NCBI GenBank assembly: GCA_000750105.3
Contig: JPHH03000041.1
Coordinates: 1-64,000 of the forward strand
Reading direction: 5' to 3'
DNA from: Tolypocladium sp. Sup5 PDA-1
Lineage: Eukaryota > Ascomycota > Sordariomycetes > Hypocreales > Ophiocordycipitaceae
Length of the DNA: 64,000 nt
Shown: positions 55,152-64,000 of the stretch, in pieces
Layout of the letters: every line of letters starts with the position of its first letter
How positions within the stretch are numbered: the first letter of the stretch is position 1
The notes under the pieces: model-generated
Seen by the model: the letters and a program-made list of their open reading frames with translations, nothing else
Told to the model about the DNA's origin: nothing
Databases searched by the model: none
Program-made: the position numbers and the translations under genes

Positions 55152-56589
55152 GATGATGGCGAGAGCTTCCGGTGCTGTGAGGATATCGCAATTCCCAAGC
55201 TACACAGCAAAGAGCTTGTACCGCACCGAGTACCTCGCCGGGAGCTGTTTGCGGGGAACAAGCCCGTGTTTATAAGTCAGTGCGACGCAACCGCATGATC
55301 TATCCCTTAGCTGCGGTGATCAGCATCTCCCATCCTCTCCTTTGCTACCCATGCGGCCATGCCTGCCAGGCATCGCATCACGGCCCTTCTCCGCATCCTA
55401 GCGCGGGGGGTGCATGCGTACACGAAGCTCGAGCCGACCTTGGTTACTGTAGCTGTACGGAGTACGCGTGCGTGCGTCCAACGACGAGAGCGAGCAGTGA
55501 TGCTACAGCGCGCAAGCCCCATCTCCCGCGGGGTGTACGCTGGGGCAAAGACCACACCGACCAACACCAACCACCTGGACCAACCAAACGCCGAATTACC
55601 CGCTCCCATCAGCGTTCAGCATCGTTGCTTGTCAGCAAGTCAGCAAGCCAAGCAACCAAAGATACAAGTACGAACCCAAGGAGCCGTGCGCGGTGGGTTG
55701 TACATGGCAGTGGCTGGGAATAAGAACGAAAACCCGCCGTGGCTTGCTGCCCAGGTGCCTCTCCCGTCTCGGCATCGCTGAGATCGGGCTTGAGGCGTGT
55801 AAGAGCCGAGCAGCCACCATTGCTCCGGGCTGCTCGTGGTTGAACCCATCAGCCACCTACGGACGGGTACAACAAGCAACGACCGGAACCCTCTTCTCTA
55901 ACAAGCACCCCCATCTCTCGTAGCCTTGGCATCTCAACAACGGCCATCCTCATCGCGGGTGGCCCATCCCGGGCGGCCCATTGCTGATCAGTGCGGGGGC
56001 GCGGCAGTGACCACCACCATCATCTCATCCCAGCCCCAACACTGCATCGCGCCTTGCTCGCAAGTACAGTACACGGCATGCACAGCGTCGGCTGCTCGCA
56101 AGAATAGGCCCGAAAAGCCTGCCAGGCGCCTCCTTTGCCCACTAAACCCAAGCCAGAATCCCATCCCATCCGTCCCATCCCGCTGTGCCGTGACCAACCT
56201 CGTCGCATGTGACGCATGCTCCTCACCCCGAGCTTCGAGTACCTCTCCATGCCCGCAGCCCGATGTATGTTGGAGGCGTCATAGAGCTGCAAAGGAACCT
56301 GGCAACAGAGCCGCACGTTGGCTGAACCCACAGTAAACTCATCCAGTCCGTATGTTACGAATCGATGCTCCAATGAATCATATCAAGCTGTTTGCGTTCT
56401 CCTACAAAATGTTAAGAAAGACAACAGGGCCGGTCCTGGCGCACTTATACACACGACGAAGCCAGTGCCTCACTCTGTAATCCTCCGCCCTGCATCCGCA
56501 TCCTAGCCTGTGCTCGTCACGTCTATTAAGCTACTCCCCCGCGCGCACAAACATGAACAATCTCGTCGTCCTTGCCGTCAGGTTCCTCC
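55152..56589. other. Intergenic, no gene seen
   Basis: About 1.4 kb between the V-ATPase gene 3' end and the epimerase promoter, both genes on the minus strand. Frames of 60-150 codons on either strand overlap and have no domain. A TACGGAGTA word is near 55454. No RNA gene was recognised. Confidence 0.5.
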
Positions 56590-58487
56590 TCATGCGTCAA
56601 TGAGGTTCTCCTCGGTCTGCTGCTGGTCCTTCGCCCCAACGTCCGCCCGGGCCTTGCCCTTCGACTTGGCGTCCTTCTGGGCGCGCTGGTAGAACTCGTT
56701 GAGCACCTTGGCGGGGATACGGTTCAGCAGGTCCTTGGGGAAGATGCGCAGCAAGCTCCACGCCAGGTCCAGCGACTCAAAGATGGTACGCGACTCGTAC
56801 GCGCCTTGGCTGATGAACTGCCGCTCAAACTTATCCAGGAACTCCAGCGACAGCTTGTCCTCGGCCGACAGAGCCTCCTCACCCACGACGGCCTTCATCG
56901 CCGCCGCATCGCGACCGATGGCGTACTTGGCGTACAGCTGGTTCGATACATCACCGTGGTCCTTGCGCGTCATGCCCTCGCCAATGGCAGACTTCATCAG
57001 ACGCGACAGCGACGGCAGCACGTTGATCGGCGGGTAGATGCCGCGGTTGTACAGACCTCGGTCGACGAAGATCTGACCCTCGGTAATGTAGCCAGTCAAG
57101 TCAGGAATAGGGTGCGTGATGTCGTCGTTGGGCATGGTCAGGATAGGGATCTGCGTAATGGATCCGTTGCGTCCCTCGACACGGCCGGCTCGTTCGTAGA
57201 TGGTGGACAAGTCAGTGTACATGTAACCGGGGAAACCACGACGACCCGGCACTTCTTCTCGGGCCGCCGAGACTTCACGAAGGGCATCGCAATAGGCAGA
57301 CAGATCCGTAAGGATGACGAGGACGTGCTTCTCGAGTTGGTAGGCGTAGTATTCGGCGGTCGTAAGCGCAAGACGGGGAGTAATGATACGTTCGATGCTG
57401 CAGAGACCAACAGTTAGCAAATACCCTTGACCCCCAACTTGGTACACGGCAAGGGGGCGCAACTCACGTCGGGTCGTTTGCCAGGTTGAGGAAAAGAGTG
57501 ACGCGCTCCAAGCTGCCGTTCTCCTCGAAATCGCGCGTGAAGAATCGGGCCGTCTCCAGGTTGACACCCATGGCGCCGAAGACAATGGAGAAGTTCTCCT
57601 CGTGGCCGTCGTGGACACCCTTGTTTGTGATGCCTTGTTTCTTGACGAGACTGGCCTGTCGGCAAATCTGGGCAGCAATCTCGTTGTGCGGCAGGCCGGC
57701 GGCGGAGAAGATGGGGATCTTTTGGCCTCGGGCAATCGAGTTCATCGTGTCGATGGCGGAGATGCCGGTCGAGATCATTTCCTCGGGGTATTCCTGCTGC
57801 CGTCAGCCCGAGGCTCCCAAAACGGGTGCTTTCCGGTTCGAACGTACACGAGAGTAAGGGTTAATAGGGCTGCCGTTGATGTCGAGGTATTCCTCGGGGA
57901 GCACCTTGGGGCCCTTGTCGATGGCACGTCCGGAGCCGTCGAAGATGCGGCCAAGCATGTCCTCCGACACGCCGAGCTTCAAGCTCTCGCCGGTGAACTC
58001 GACCCTGGTCTGCCAGCTTGTCAGCGACCGTCATCCAACCCCCCCTGCGGTATTTATCTTCGCCTACCTTCTTCACATCGATGCCGGAGGTGCCTTCGAA
58101 GACCTATCCAGATTGCGTCAGCACCCGCTCCAAGAGAGATTAACCGGATCGACTGTGAGGAAGTACCTGGACGACGGCTCGGTCACCTATCCATCGTAGT
58201 TAGCACACACAAAGTCCCCGACCCAAGCTGGACAGACTCACCTCGAGCTTCCAGGACCTGACCAGACCTCTCCGTCCCGTCAGGAAGCGTCAACGTCACA
58301 ATCTCATTGTATCTCGGGAACTTGACCTGTAGCCAGCACGTCAGCACCACACTCTCCACCAGCATCAAACCGCAGATTGCGCCCATACATTCTCGAGAAT
58401 AACCAGCGGGCCGTTGACACCCCCGACGGTGTTGTACCGAATCCTCGGCACAACCGAGTACGACGACGACTCGCGCGGGTCCCCCAT
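56590..58487 (-). CDS. VMA2: Vacuolar-type H+-ATPase subunit B
   Basis: Seven exons join to 511 residues: 58487-58389, 58326-58242, 58186-58167, 58103-58068, 58009-57848, 57793-57468 and 57397-56590. The protein follows the family closely: RIRYNTVGGVNGPLVILENVKFPRYNEIV, SGQVLEARGDRAVVQVFEGTSGIDV, the PIFSAAGLPHNEIAAQICRQ region at the nucleotide site, and ENFSIVFGAMGVNLETARFF. Subunit B is the non-catalytic nucleotide-binding subunit of the V1 ring; the pump acidifies vacuoles and endosomes. Exon 3 is only 20 bases and exon 4 only 36, yet together they supply conserved residues (GDRAVVQ and VFEGTSGIDVKK), so both are real. The length matches fungal homologues. Confidence 0.96.
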
Positions 58488-59049
58488 GATGAAACGAGCT
58501 CAAAGGGCGGGCGGGGGGAGGCGGCACGGCGGCGGCGAGGATATGAGGTCCTTTTTCGTTCCGAGGAGCAGGCGGGGGCGGAAGAGCAAGGAGCTGCTGT
58601 GGCAGGCGGCGGAGCGAAGAGAGGGAGGCGAGGAGGATGACGAGGAGCCTCGAAGCTGTGGTTCGAAACGAGGTTGGAGGAGGGTTGAGGTTGAGCTTGC
58701 TTGGCCTCAGGTGGAGCCCTCCCCCAGTGCCACCGGAGGTGCTAGAGCCTAGACCCACGGCGCTGAGGATTGACCCGTACCGGCTGGAGCAGGTCGGCAG
58801 GCTTCAAGCATGGCGCAGTGACATCACATGACTGGTCACTCCTCCATCCCCCAAACGATGTCGACAACATCGCGACGCCTACAGCTGATGCATCGTTTTT
58901 GTCTTGATGAATGAATCAATAGTCCGTACAGTGCAGGAGCATTGCATTCAGAACGAGTCCACAACCACAGCAACTCAGCCAACAATTCGTACGCGTATAT
59001 GCAGTTGTTCGCAGGCCTTTTATTAACATCCTCACCCTACGTGATGTAC
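58488..59049. other. Intergenic, no gene seen
   Basis: About 560 bases between the HMG-CoA lyase 3' end and the V-ATPase promoter. A GGA/GAG-rich stretch from about 58500 to 58640 is probably the subunit B leader (pyrimidine-rich on the transcribed strand). Confidence 0.55.
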
Positions 59050-60226
59050 CTACGCCTGGGTTGCTTCAGCATTGGTCCTCGCCCGCGCGCCCAGAACCGC
59101 CTTGCCCACCGTGCTGTCATTCGCCTTGCCCAACTCCCCCGCGATCCACGCGCCAATGTCCGACATGGCATCCAAGTCGATCCCCGTGTCCATGCCCAGC
59201 GTCTCCATGAAGTACACCATGTTCTCCGTCGCCACGTTGCCCGTCGCCCCGGGGCTGTACGGGCACCCGCCCAACCCGCCGACGCTGCTGTCAAACGTCC
59301 GGATGCCGTGCTCCAGGGACACGGCCGTGTTCACAAGCGCTTGCCCATACGTGTCGTGGAAGTGCATCGCAATGTCCTCGCTCCGGATGCCCGCCGCAGC
59401 CATGCACTTGAGCAGCGCGCTCGTCCGCGGCGCGGTGCCCATGCCCGTCGTGTCCCCCAGCGAGATCTCGTCCGCGCCAGACTCCAGCAGGTCCGTCGCA
59501 ATCTCGGCAACCTTGTGCGGGTCGACATCAAACCCTTCAAACGGGCAGCCCAGCACGACGGAGATGTATGCGCGAACACGCAGCCCGAGCGCCTTGGAAT
59601 CTTGGATCACGGCCTTGAACCGCTCCAGCGAGGTCTGTATATCGCAGTTGAGGTTCTTCTGTGAGAAGCTCTCGGTCGCGGCAGCAAACACGGCCACCTC
59701 GAGGGCGGGCTTCTCGCCTCCGGCGCTCGGCTCTAGCTGGGTCGAGAAGGTATCCGGGTTCTGCTTGAGGATGTTGGCCGCATTCTGCAGGCCCTTGATA
59801 TTGGGCGCCAAGAACGAATATGTCATCGGGACGGGCGCTTGGATCTTTCGCTGGAGAAGGTGCTCCATGATCTCGCTAGAGTTGGCCATCTATCCACGAG
59901 CCTCGGTTAGCGTCACCATTCCCCTCCTCAATGCCATCGTCGTCCATCAGCTCTGCACTCACCTGGGGAACCCATTTCGGGGAAACAAAAGATCCCGCCT
60001 CAATCGTCGAGACACCGGTCCTCGCCAGCCTCTCGATTAGCTCAATCTTGGTTGCGAGCGGAATCATCTTCTTCTCGTTCTGCAGTCCATCGCGAGGTCC
60101 GACCTCGACGAGCTTGACGAAGTTGCCCTGGGGGGCTTGCCCGCTGCTGGCCGTCGCGAAGCCCCGCCGCAATTGGAACTGGGACCGCCTGCAGGCCCTG
60201 CAGACAACTGACCGAAAAAGAGACAT
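59050..60226 (-). CDS. Hydroxymethylglutaryl-CoA lyase, mitochondrial
   Basis: Two exons, 60226-59963 and 59889-59050, join to 367 residues. The N-terminus (MSLFRSVVCRACRRSQFQLRR) is basic and lacks acids, as in a mitochondrial presequence. The TIM-barrel catalytic words are VKLVEVGPRDGLQNEK (Arg and Asp at the active site), STIEAGSFVSPKWVPQ, DEISLGDTTGMGTA, AMHFHDTYGQALVN (metal-binding His pair) and the HMG-CoA lyase signature GGLGGCPYSPGATGN with catalytic Cys. It cleaves HMG-CoA to acetoacetate and acetyl-CoA at the end of leucine breakdown. An in-frame ATG upstream at 60403 exists, but the shorter start gives the better targeting peptide. Confidence 0.95.
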
Positions 60227-60669
60227 GTTGGATATGTAGAATTGCCGTGAAGCACCTTCGTGCGCGAAGAGTCGTGGAGGACTGAAGTTGAGAGTCGGCC
60301 GTCGGCCGATGCAACCCCAAGCTATCCGCGTAGCATCGGCTTCCACGCCCGGCCCGGCAATCAGCCGACTGCACGGTGGCGGCCCCGCGTCAGGCCGTTG
60401 CACCTCAAAACGCCATGATCAACAGGTAACTACGTTCCGGCCTCGGCAGGGTTAAGCACGGCCATGAGCATTCACAGCTTCGTGATGAGTACTTGGTCTA
60501 GCTTCCGCTCTGTCTACAGATTTGCTTCTGACATTAAAAACTGGCGTGGCTTGCGACCTAGTAAAGAAAAATACACCCTTTCTAGACTAGGGTATGAGAG
60601 CAGGCTTGAATTTGTACCGAATCAACAGTGCTGCAGTTCCTCCACAAACATAACTTTCGACAACACTGT
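60227..60669. other. Intergenic, no gene seen
   Basis: About 440 bases with the alpha-tubulin 3' end and the HMG-CoA lyase promoter. Nothing else was recognised. Confidence 0.55.
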
Positions 60670-62445
60670 CTAGTACTCGGCCTCAAGCTCCTCCTCGCCC
60701 ATCGAGTCGGCAGCAACCTCCTCGTAGTCACGCTCCAGGGCAGCCAAGTCCTCACGAGCCTCGGAGAACTCGCCTTCCTCCATACCCTCACCAACGTACC
60801 AGTGCACGAAAGCACGCTTGGAGTGCATCAGGTCGAACTTCATCGACAGAGAGCTCCAGGCCTCGGCAATGGCGGTGGTGTTGGACAGCATGCAGCTACA
60901 TCTCATTAGAATACTAATATCCCAACATATTTCGGGATGCTTGGGAGACTTACACAGCACGGTTGACCTTGGCGAGATCGCCGTTGGGCACGTTCTCGGG
61001 AGCCTGGTAGCAGATACCAAGCTTGAAGCCAGTGGGGCACCAGTCGACAAACTGGATGGTGCGCTTCGTCTTGAGGGTGGCAACGGCAGCGTGGGCATCG
61101 TTGGGCACGACGTCGCCGCGGTACAGCAGGCAGGTGGCCATGTACTTGCCGTGGCGGGGATCGCACTTCACCATCTGGTTGTTGGGCTCGAAGCAGGACA
61201 TGGTCATCTCCTGGACGGAGTTGGCCTCGTGGGCAGCCTTGGCGGCCGAGATGACGGGTGCGTAAGCGACCAGCGGGAAGTGGATTCGGGGGTAGGGGAC
61301 AAGGTTGGTCTGGAACTCGTTCAGATCAACGTTGAGGGAGCCATCGAATCGGAGCGAAGCGGTGATGGAGGAGACGACTAGAGGGCATTCATGTCAGTCA
61401 TCCCGACGCTGCTGTCAGTGGGGCTAGATACGGAGCTCTCTTCTTACCCTGAGCAATCAGGCGGTTCAGGTTCTCATAGTTGGGACGCTCCAGGCCCAGG
61501 TTGCGACGGCAGATGTCGTAAATGGCCTCGTTGTCCACCATGAAGGAGCAGTCAGAGTGCTCGAGGGTGGTGTGGGTGGTCAGGATGGAGTTGTAAGGCT
61601 CGACGACGGAGGTGGCGGTCTGGGGGGCGGGATAGACGCAGAACTCGAGCTTGCTCTTCTTGCCGTAGTCGACGGACAGACGCTCCATCAGGAGAGCACC
61701 GAAACCAGAGCCAGTACCACCACCGAAGGAGTGGAAGACCAGGAAGCCCTGGAGACCAACGCAGTTGTCGGCAACGCGTCGGATCTTGTCAAGGACACCC
61801 TCAATGAGCTCCTTGCCGACGGTGTAGTGGCCACGGGCGTAGTTGTTGGAGGCATCCTCCTTGCCGGTGATCATCATCTCGGGGTGGAACAGGTTTCGGT
61901 AGGGACCGGTGCGGACCTCGTCGACGACATTGGGCTCGAGATCGCAGTAGATGGCGCGAGGAACGTACTTGCCCTGGCCTTTGTGCGGGTAGATAACATT
62001 AGAGCGGTAGTCCTCGAGGGTGGGTATTTTTTGGGTGATGGGATCGTACCAGTCTCCGAGAAGAAAGTGCTGAAGCCCTGGTCGGGCTCCTGCGCCTTGC
62101 GCTCCTCGGTGAGATAACCATCAGGCTGTGGGTGTTTGGTGTTAGCCAGGTCGGACTCGAAGCGGAGGTGTCAACAAATCGGCGGCAATTTACCTGGATA
62201 CCGTGCTCAAGGCAGTAAAGCTGCGAGGGGGGAAAAGTCAGCCAGCTGTAAACAAAGAAGCCCAAGTGTTGAAACATACCTCCCAGCAGGAATTGGCGAT
62301 CTGGCAACCAGCCTGGCCGACTGGAGTCGCGATGTTAGCACGGACAGCTGCCCAAGGGGGATGGATGCGGTGAAGACGCGTGAGGCGTTAGGCAGATGAG
62401 GGGCAGCAACTGGAGCTCACCGTTGATGCTGATAACCTCACGCAT
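60670..62445 (-). CDS. Alpha-tubulin
   Basis: Seven exons join to 449 residues: 62445-62421, 62320-62280, 62220-62194, 62125-62050, 61978-61448, 61377-60954 and 60895-60670. The N-terminus is MREVISINVGQAGCQIANSCWELYCLEHGIQ, the GTP-binding tubulin signature GGGTGSG is in HSFGGGTGSGFGALLMERL, and the C-terminus is acidic, ending EEELEAEY with a terminal tyrosine. The catalytic-type Glu region DLNEFQTNLVPYPRIHFPL is intact. The intron-dense 5' end (four introns within the first 60 codons) is typical of fungal tubulins. The fourth intron uses donor GTACGA and restores the expected ETGQGKYVPRAIYCDLEP. It pairs with beta-tubulin to build microtubules. Confidence 0.97.
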
Positions 62446-63439
62446 GGTGACGGATTATGGGCAAAGCAGACTGTCAAAAGTGCGGTATCGAATAATGTAG
62501 AAGCAAGGTCGACGAGCCCAGAGGAAGAAAGGCCTGTCTATTTTTTTTCTCTCTCGTCGCGGGTTTGGGTACGTGTGAGGTTTGGGAGGAGGTGCTGGTG
62601 CTGCGCGATGGGGTGAGGGAAGGAAATAGGTGGGGGAAATTTGGCCGACAGGGGGGGAAGGGGGCGAGCGAGGTGCGTTGCTGTCTGGGGATTTGTTGAT
62701 TTCCCAGGCGTGGCTGGAAGAGGTAAGCGCGTCTGTGGGCGGTCCCTGCTGTTGCTCACCGCTCTAGCGCTCCAGGGAGTCCACAGGCCAGGCTGCGTCT
62801 TTGGCCCGTAATTATTGCTGCCGAGATGATGGGACAACACACCATTCAGTGTCTGTTTACATGTCACTTAGGTACGAGTATCTTCACCATTCCCTGGTTG
62901 TACGAGTACAGTACGAGTACGAGGCACGAAGCACTCCGTGCGTGCGAGCCTTAAGCTTCCCCTCGCCATTTCCCCAGCGGCTGCTCGGGGTCTCAAACGC
63001 AGATGCAAGGCAGCCTTGCGTCTGTCAACCTGAACGTTGATGAATGCAGATGCCTGTTGCTCCCGTAGCAAGCCGTTTAATTACCAGCGGCGAGACAGGA
63101 GGCGGCCGTAACCGAAACCTCGGTGCCTATTTCTGTGCCGGACGCACGGCGAACTCCTGCATTCCATTCCCTCCGGCCATCAGCTGTTCACAATCCATCA
63201 TTAATCACCAGGCCGGCCAGCTGCACCGCGGCGCCCCGAACAGGCCATCGGCAGCTCCCCGAACGCCTCCGAGTGGCAGACACTGGGTCCCCGTGCCCAA
63301 AGCGTCCTCGCCTACGGCGGATCCCAGCCTGTCCCAGGGGTTCATCATCATCACCCAATCAAACAGTTTCTGCTCTCTTTCCATTCACCCTCAATCCGCA
63401 ACGTGAATGAGCAGGCAGACAGAAAAGAACGAAGGCAAC
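62446..63439. other. Divergent promoter region, no gene seen
   Basis: About 1 kb between alpha-tubulin (-) and the Pga1-like gene (+). The word TACGAGTA occurs three times within 47 bases (62873, 62901, 62912). A pyrimidine-rich stretch on the minus strand near 62550-62680 fits the tubulin leader. No gene was seen. Confidence 0.55.
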
Positions 63440-64000
63440 ATGGCACTCCATTCCCGTAACCCCCTCTTCGGGTTGTTGCTGTTCCTGCTGCTCAGCACCA
63501 CCGCCGTGCTCGCCAACGTCGAAAAGGTCATCTTCACCGGCCCAGCCCCCGCCAACATCCCCCTGGCCAAGCCCTCGCTGTCCGACCTCAAACTCCACGC
63601 CCTCACGCCCGAGACCTCCTCCGTCCGGACGAACCTGAGCCGCGTCTTCCCCGCCGATAAGGGCAATGCGGCCCAGGGACGCCCGGCGTGGCTCCTCCTG
63701 GATGGCCTCGCCGAGGGCCAGAGATACGAGCTACGCGTGTGCTGGGCTGCCATTGTAAGTCCATCCCAAATATGACCGACCCATTTATCCTTTTGATGGA
63801 AGGGCCATCTTGGCTCATGCTTCAACATTCAGGAACCAACAAGCTTCGCCTTGGATGTCTATGAGCTGGACACTGTTTGGCAGACTCCGGAGCTTATACA
63901 GTCCCTAGCAGAGTATGCCACCTCGCGTCAAGCAGATCCCGCCTTGGACAAGCAAGATTTCAAGGCGCAAAAGTCATCCTCGGACGATCTCGGGGAGCGC
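63440..64000 (+). CDS. Pga1-like ER protein (GPI mannosyltransferase II co-factor), partial
   Basis: Exon 1 is 63440-63754 and exon 2 runs from 63833 past the right edge; the 78-base intron has GTAAGT and CATTCAG borders and phase 0. The protein starts MALHSRNPLFGLLLFLLLSTTAVLA, a signal peptide; an in-frame ATG at 63407 would add 11 residues but weaken it. The mature part has VEKVIFTGPAPANIPL, SSVRTNLSRVFPAD, WLLLDGLAEGQRYELRVCWAA and TSFALDVYELDTVW. This order resembles the Pga1 family, which forms GPI mannosyltransferase II with Gpi18 and adds the second mannose to GPI anchors in the ER. The match is from memory of the family pattern, and the C-terminal membrane helix that would help lies outside the window. 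Confidence 0.6.

Noticed and set aside
58942..59664. 240-codon plus-strand frame opposite HMG-CoA lyase
   Set aside because: Arg/His/Ala-rich shadow of the lyase coding strand.
1..64000. Search for a CRISPR array, insertion sequences, transposase, reverse transcriptase, integrase, NRPS/PKS cluster or rRNA
   Set aside because: No regularly spaced repeats, terminal inverted repeats with a transposase, or large modular biosynthetic domains were seen in the frames or the intergenic DNA.

Overview
This is a eukaryotic nuclear window from a filamentous ascomycete, most likely Sordariomycetes and probably Hypocreales. The reasons are short GT-AG introns of about 50-200 bases with CTNAC-like branch points, GC-rich coding regions, a Zn2Cys6/fungal-trans regulator, a Sog2-type leucine-rich repeat protein, a fungal Tom1 HECT ligase, Pezizomycotina membrane families (DUF7702-like, DUF1304, DUF2470), and the absence of operons, bacterial ribosome sites, CRISPR arrays or insertion sequences. 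I found 25 protein genes that I can defend, one of them cut by the right edge, and one tRNA. Exon joins were made by hand from splice sites and reading phase; every multi-exon model listed closes in frame.

Left part (1-22 kb): a coiled-coil orphan (-), a seven-helix DUF7702-like protein (-), a small DUF1304 membrane protein (+), an intron-containing initiator tRNA-Met (-), a Zn2Cys6 regulator (-) with a CGG-N4-CCG palindrome in its promoter, a DUF2470 membrane protein (+), a compact RecQ-type helicase (-), the RAM-pathway protein Sog2 (+), a BLOS1/GCN5L1-like BLOC-1 subunit (+) and the enoyl reductase Tsc13 (-).

Middle part (22-48 kb): an unrecognised low-complexity protein with a conserved-looking C-terminus (+), ribosomal protein eS8 (+), a secreted aspzincin (M35-like) metallopeptidase (-) in a compositionally different AT-richer patch, a Gyp5-like Rab GAP (-), a 2.9 kb non-coding gap, and the giant HECT E3 Tom1 (+, seven exons, 4015 codons).

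Right part (48-64 kb): ribosomal protein eS6 (-) divergent from the cohesion factor Ctf8 (+), an APH-family kinase-like protein (-), Dph1 for diphthamide synthesis (-), a secreted aldose 1-epimerase-like protein (-), V-ATPase subunit B (-) with a 20-base microexon, mitochondrial HMG-CoA lyase (-), alpha-tubulin (-), and the start of a Pga1-like ER protein (+).

The content is mainly housekeeping: translation (eS6, eS8, Dph1, initiator tRNA), genome maintenance (RecQ, Ctf8), trafficking and polarity (Gyp5, BLOS1, Sog2, tubulin, V-ATPase), lipid/GPI metabolism (Tsc13, Pga1-like) and protein turnover (Tom1). I do not see a gene cluster that looks like a new multi-gene system. The most interesting leads are the intron in the initiator tRNA, a likely autoregulatory zinc-cluster site, a RecQ-like helicase with altered motif I and zinc ligands, a strong hairpin inside an eS6 intron, perfect palindromes in divergent promoters, recurring 8-9 base intergenic words, and the orphan RS-like protein whose unspliced message would encode a truncated form.
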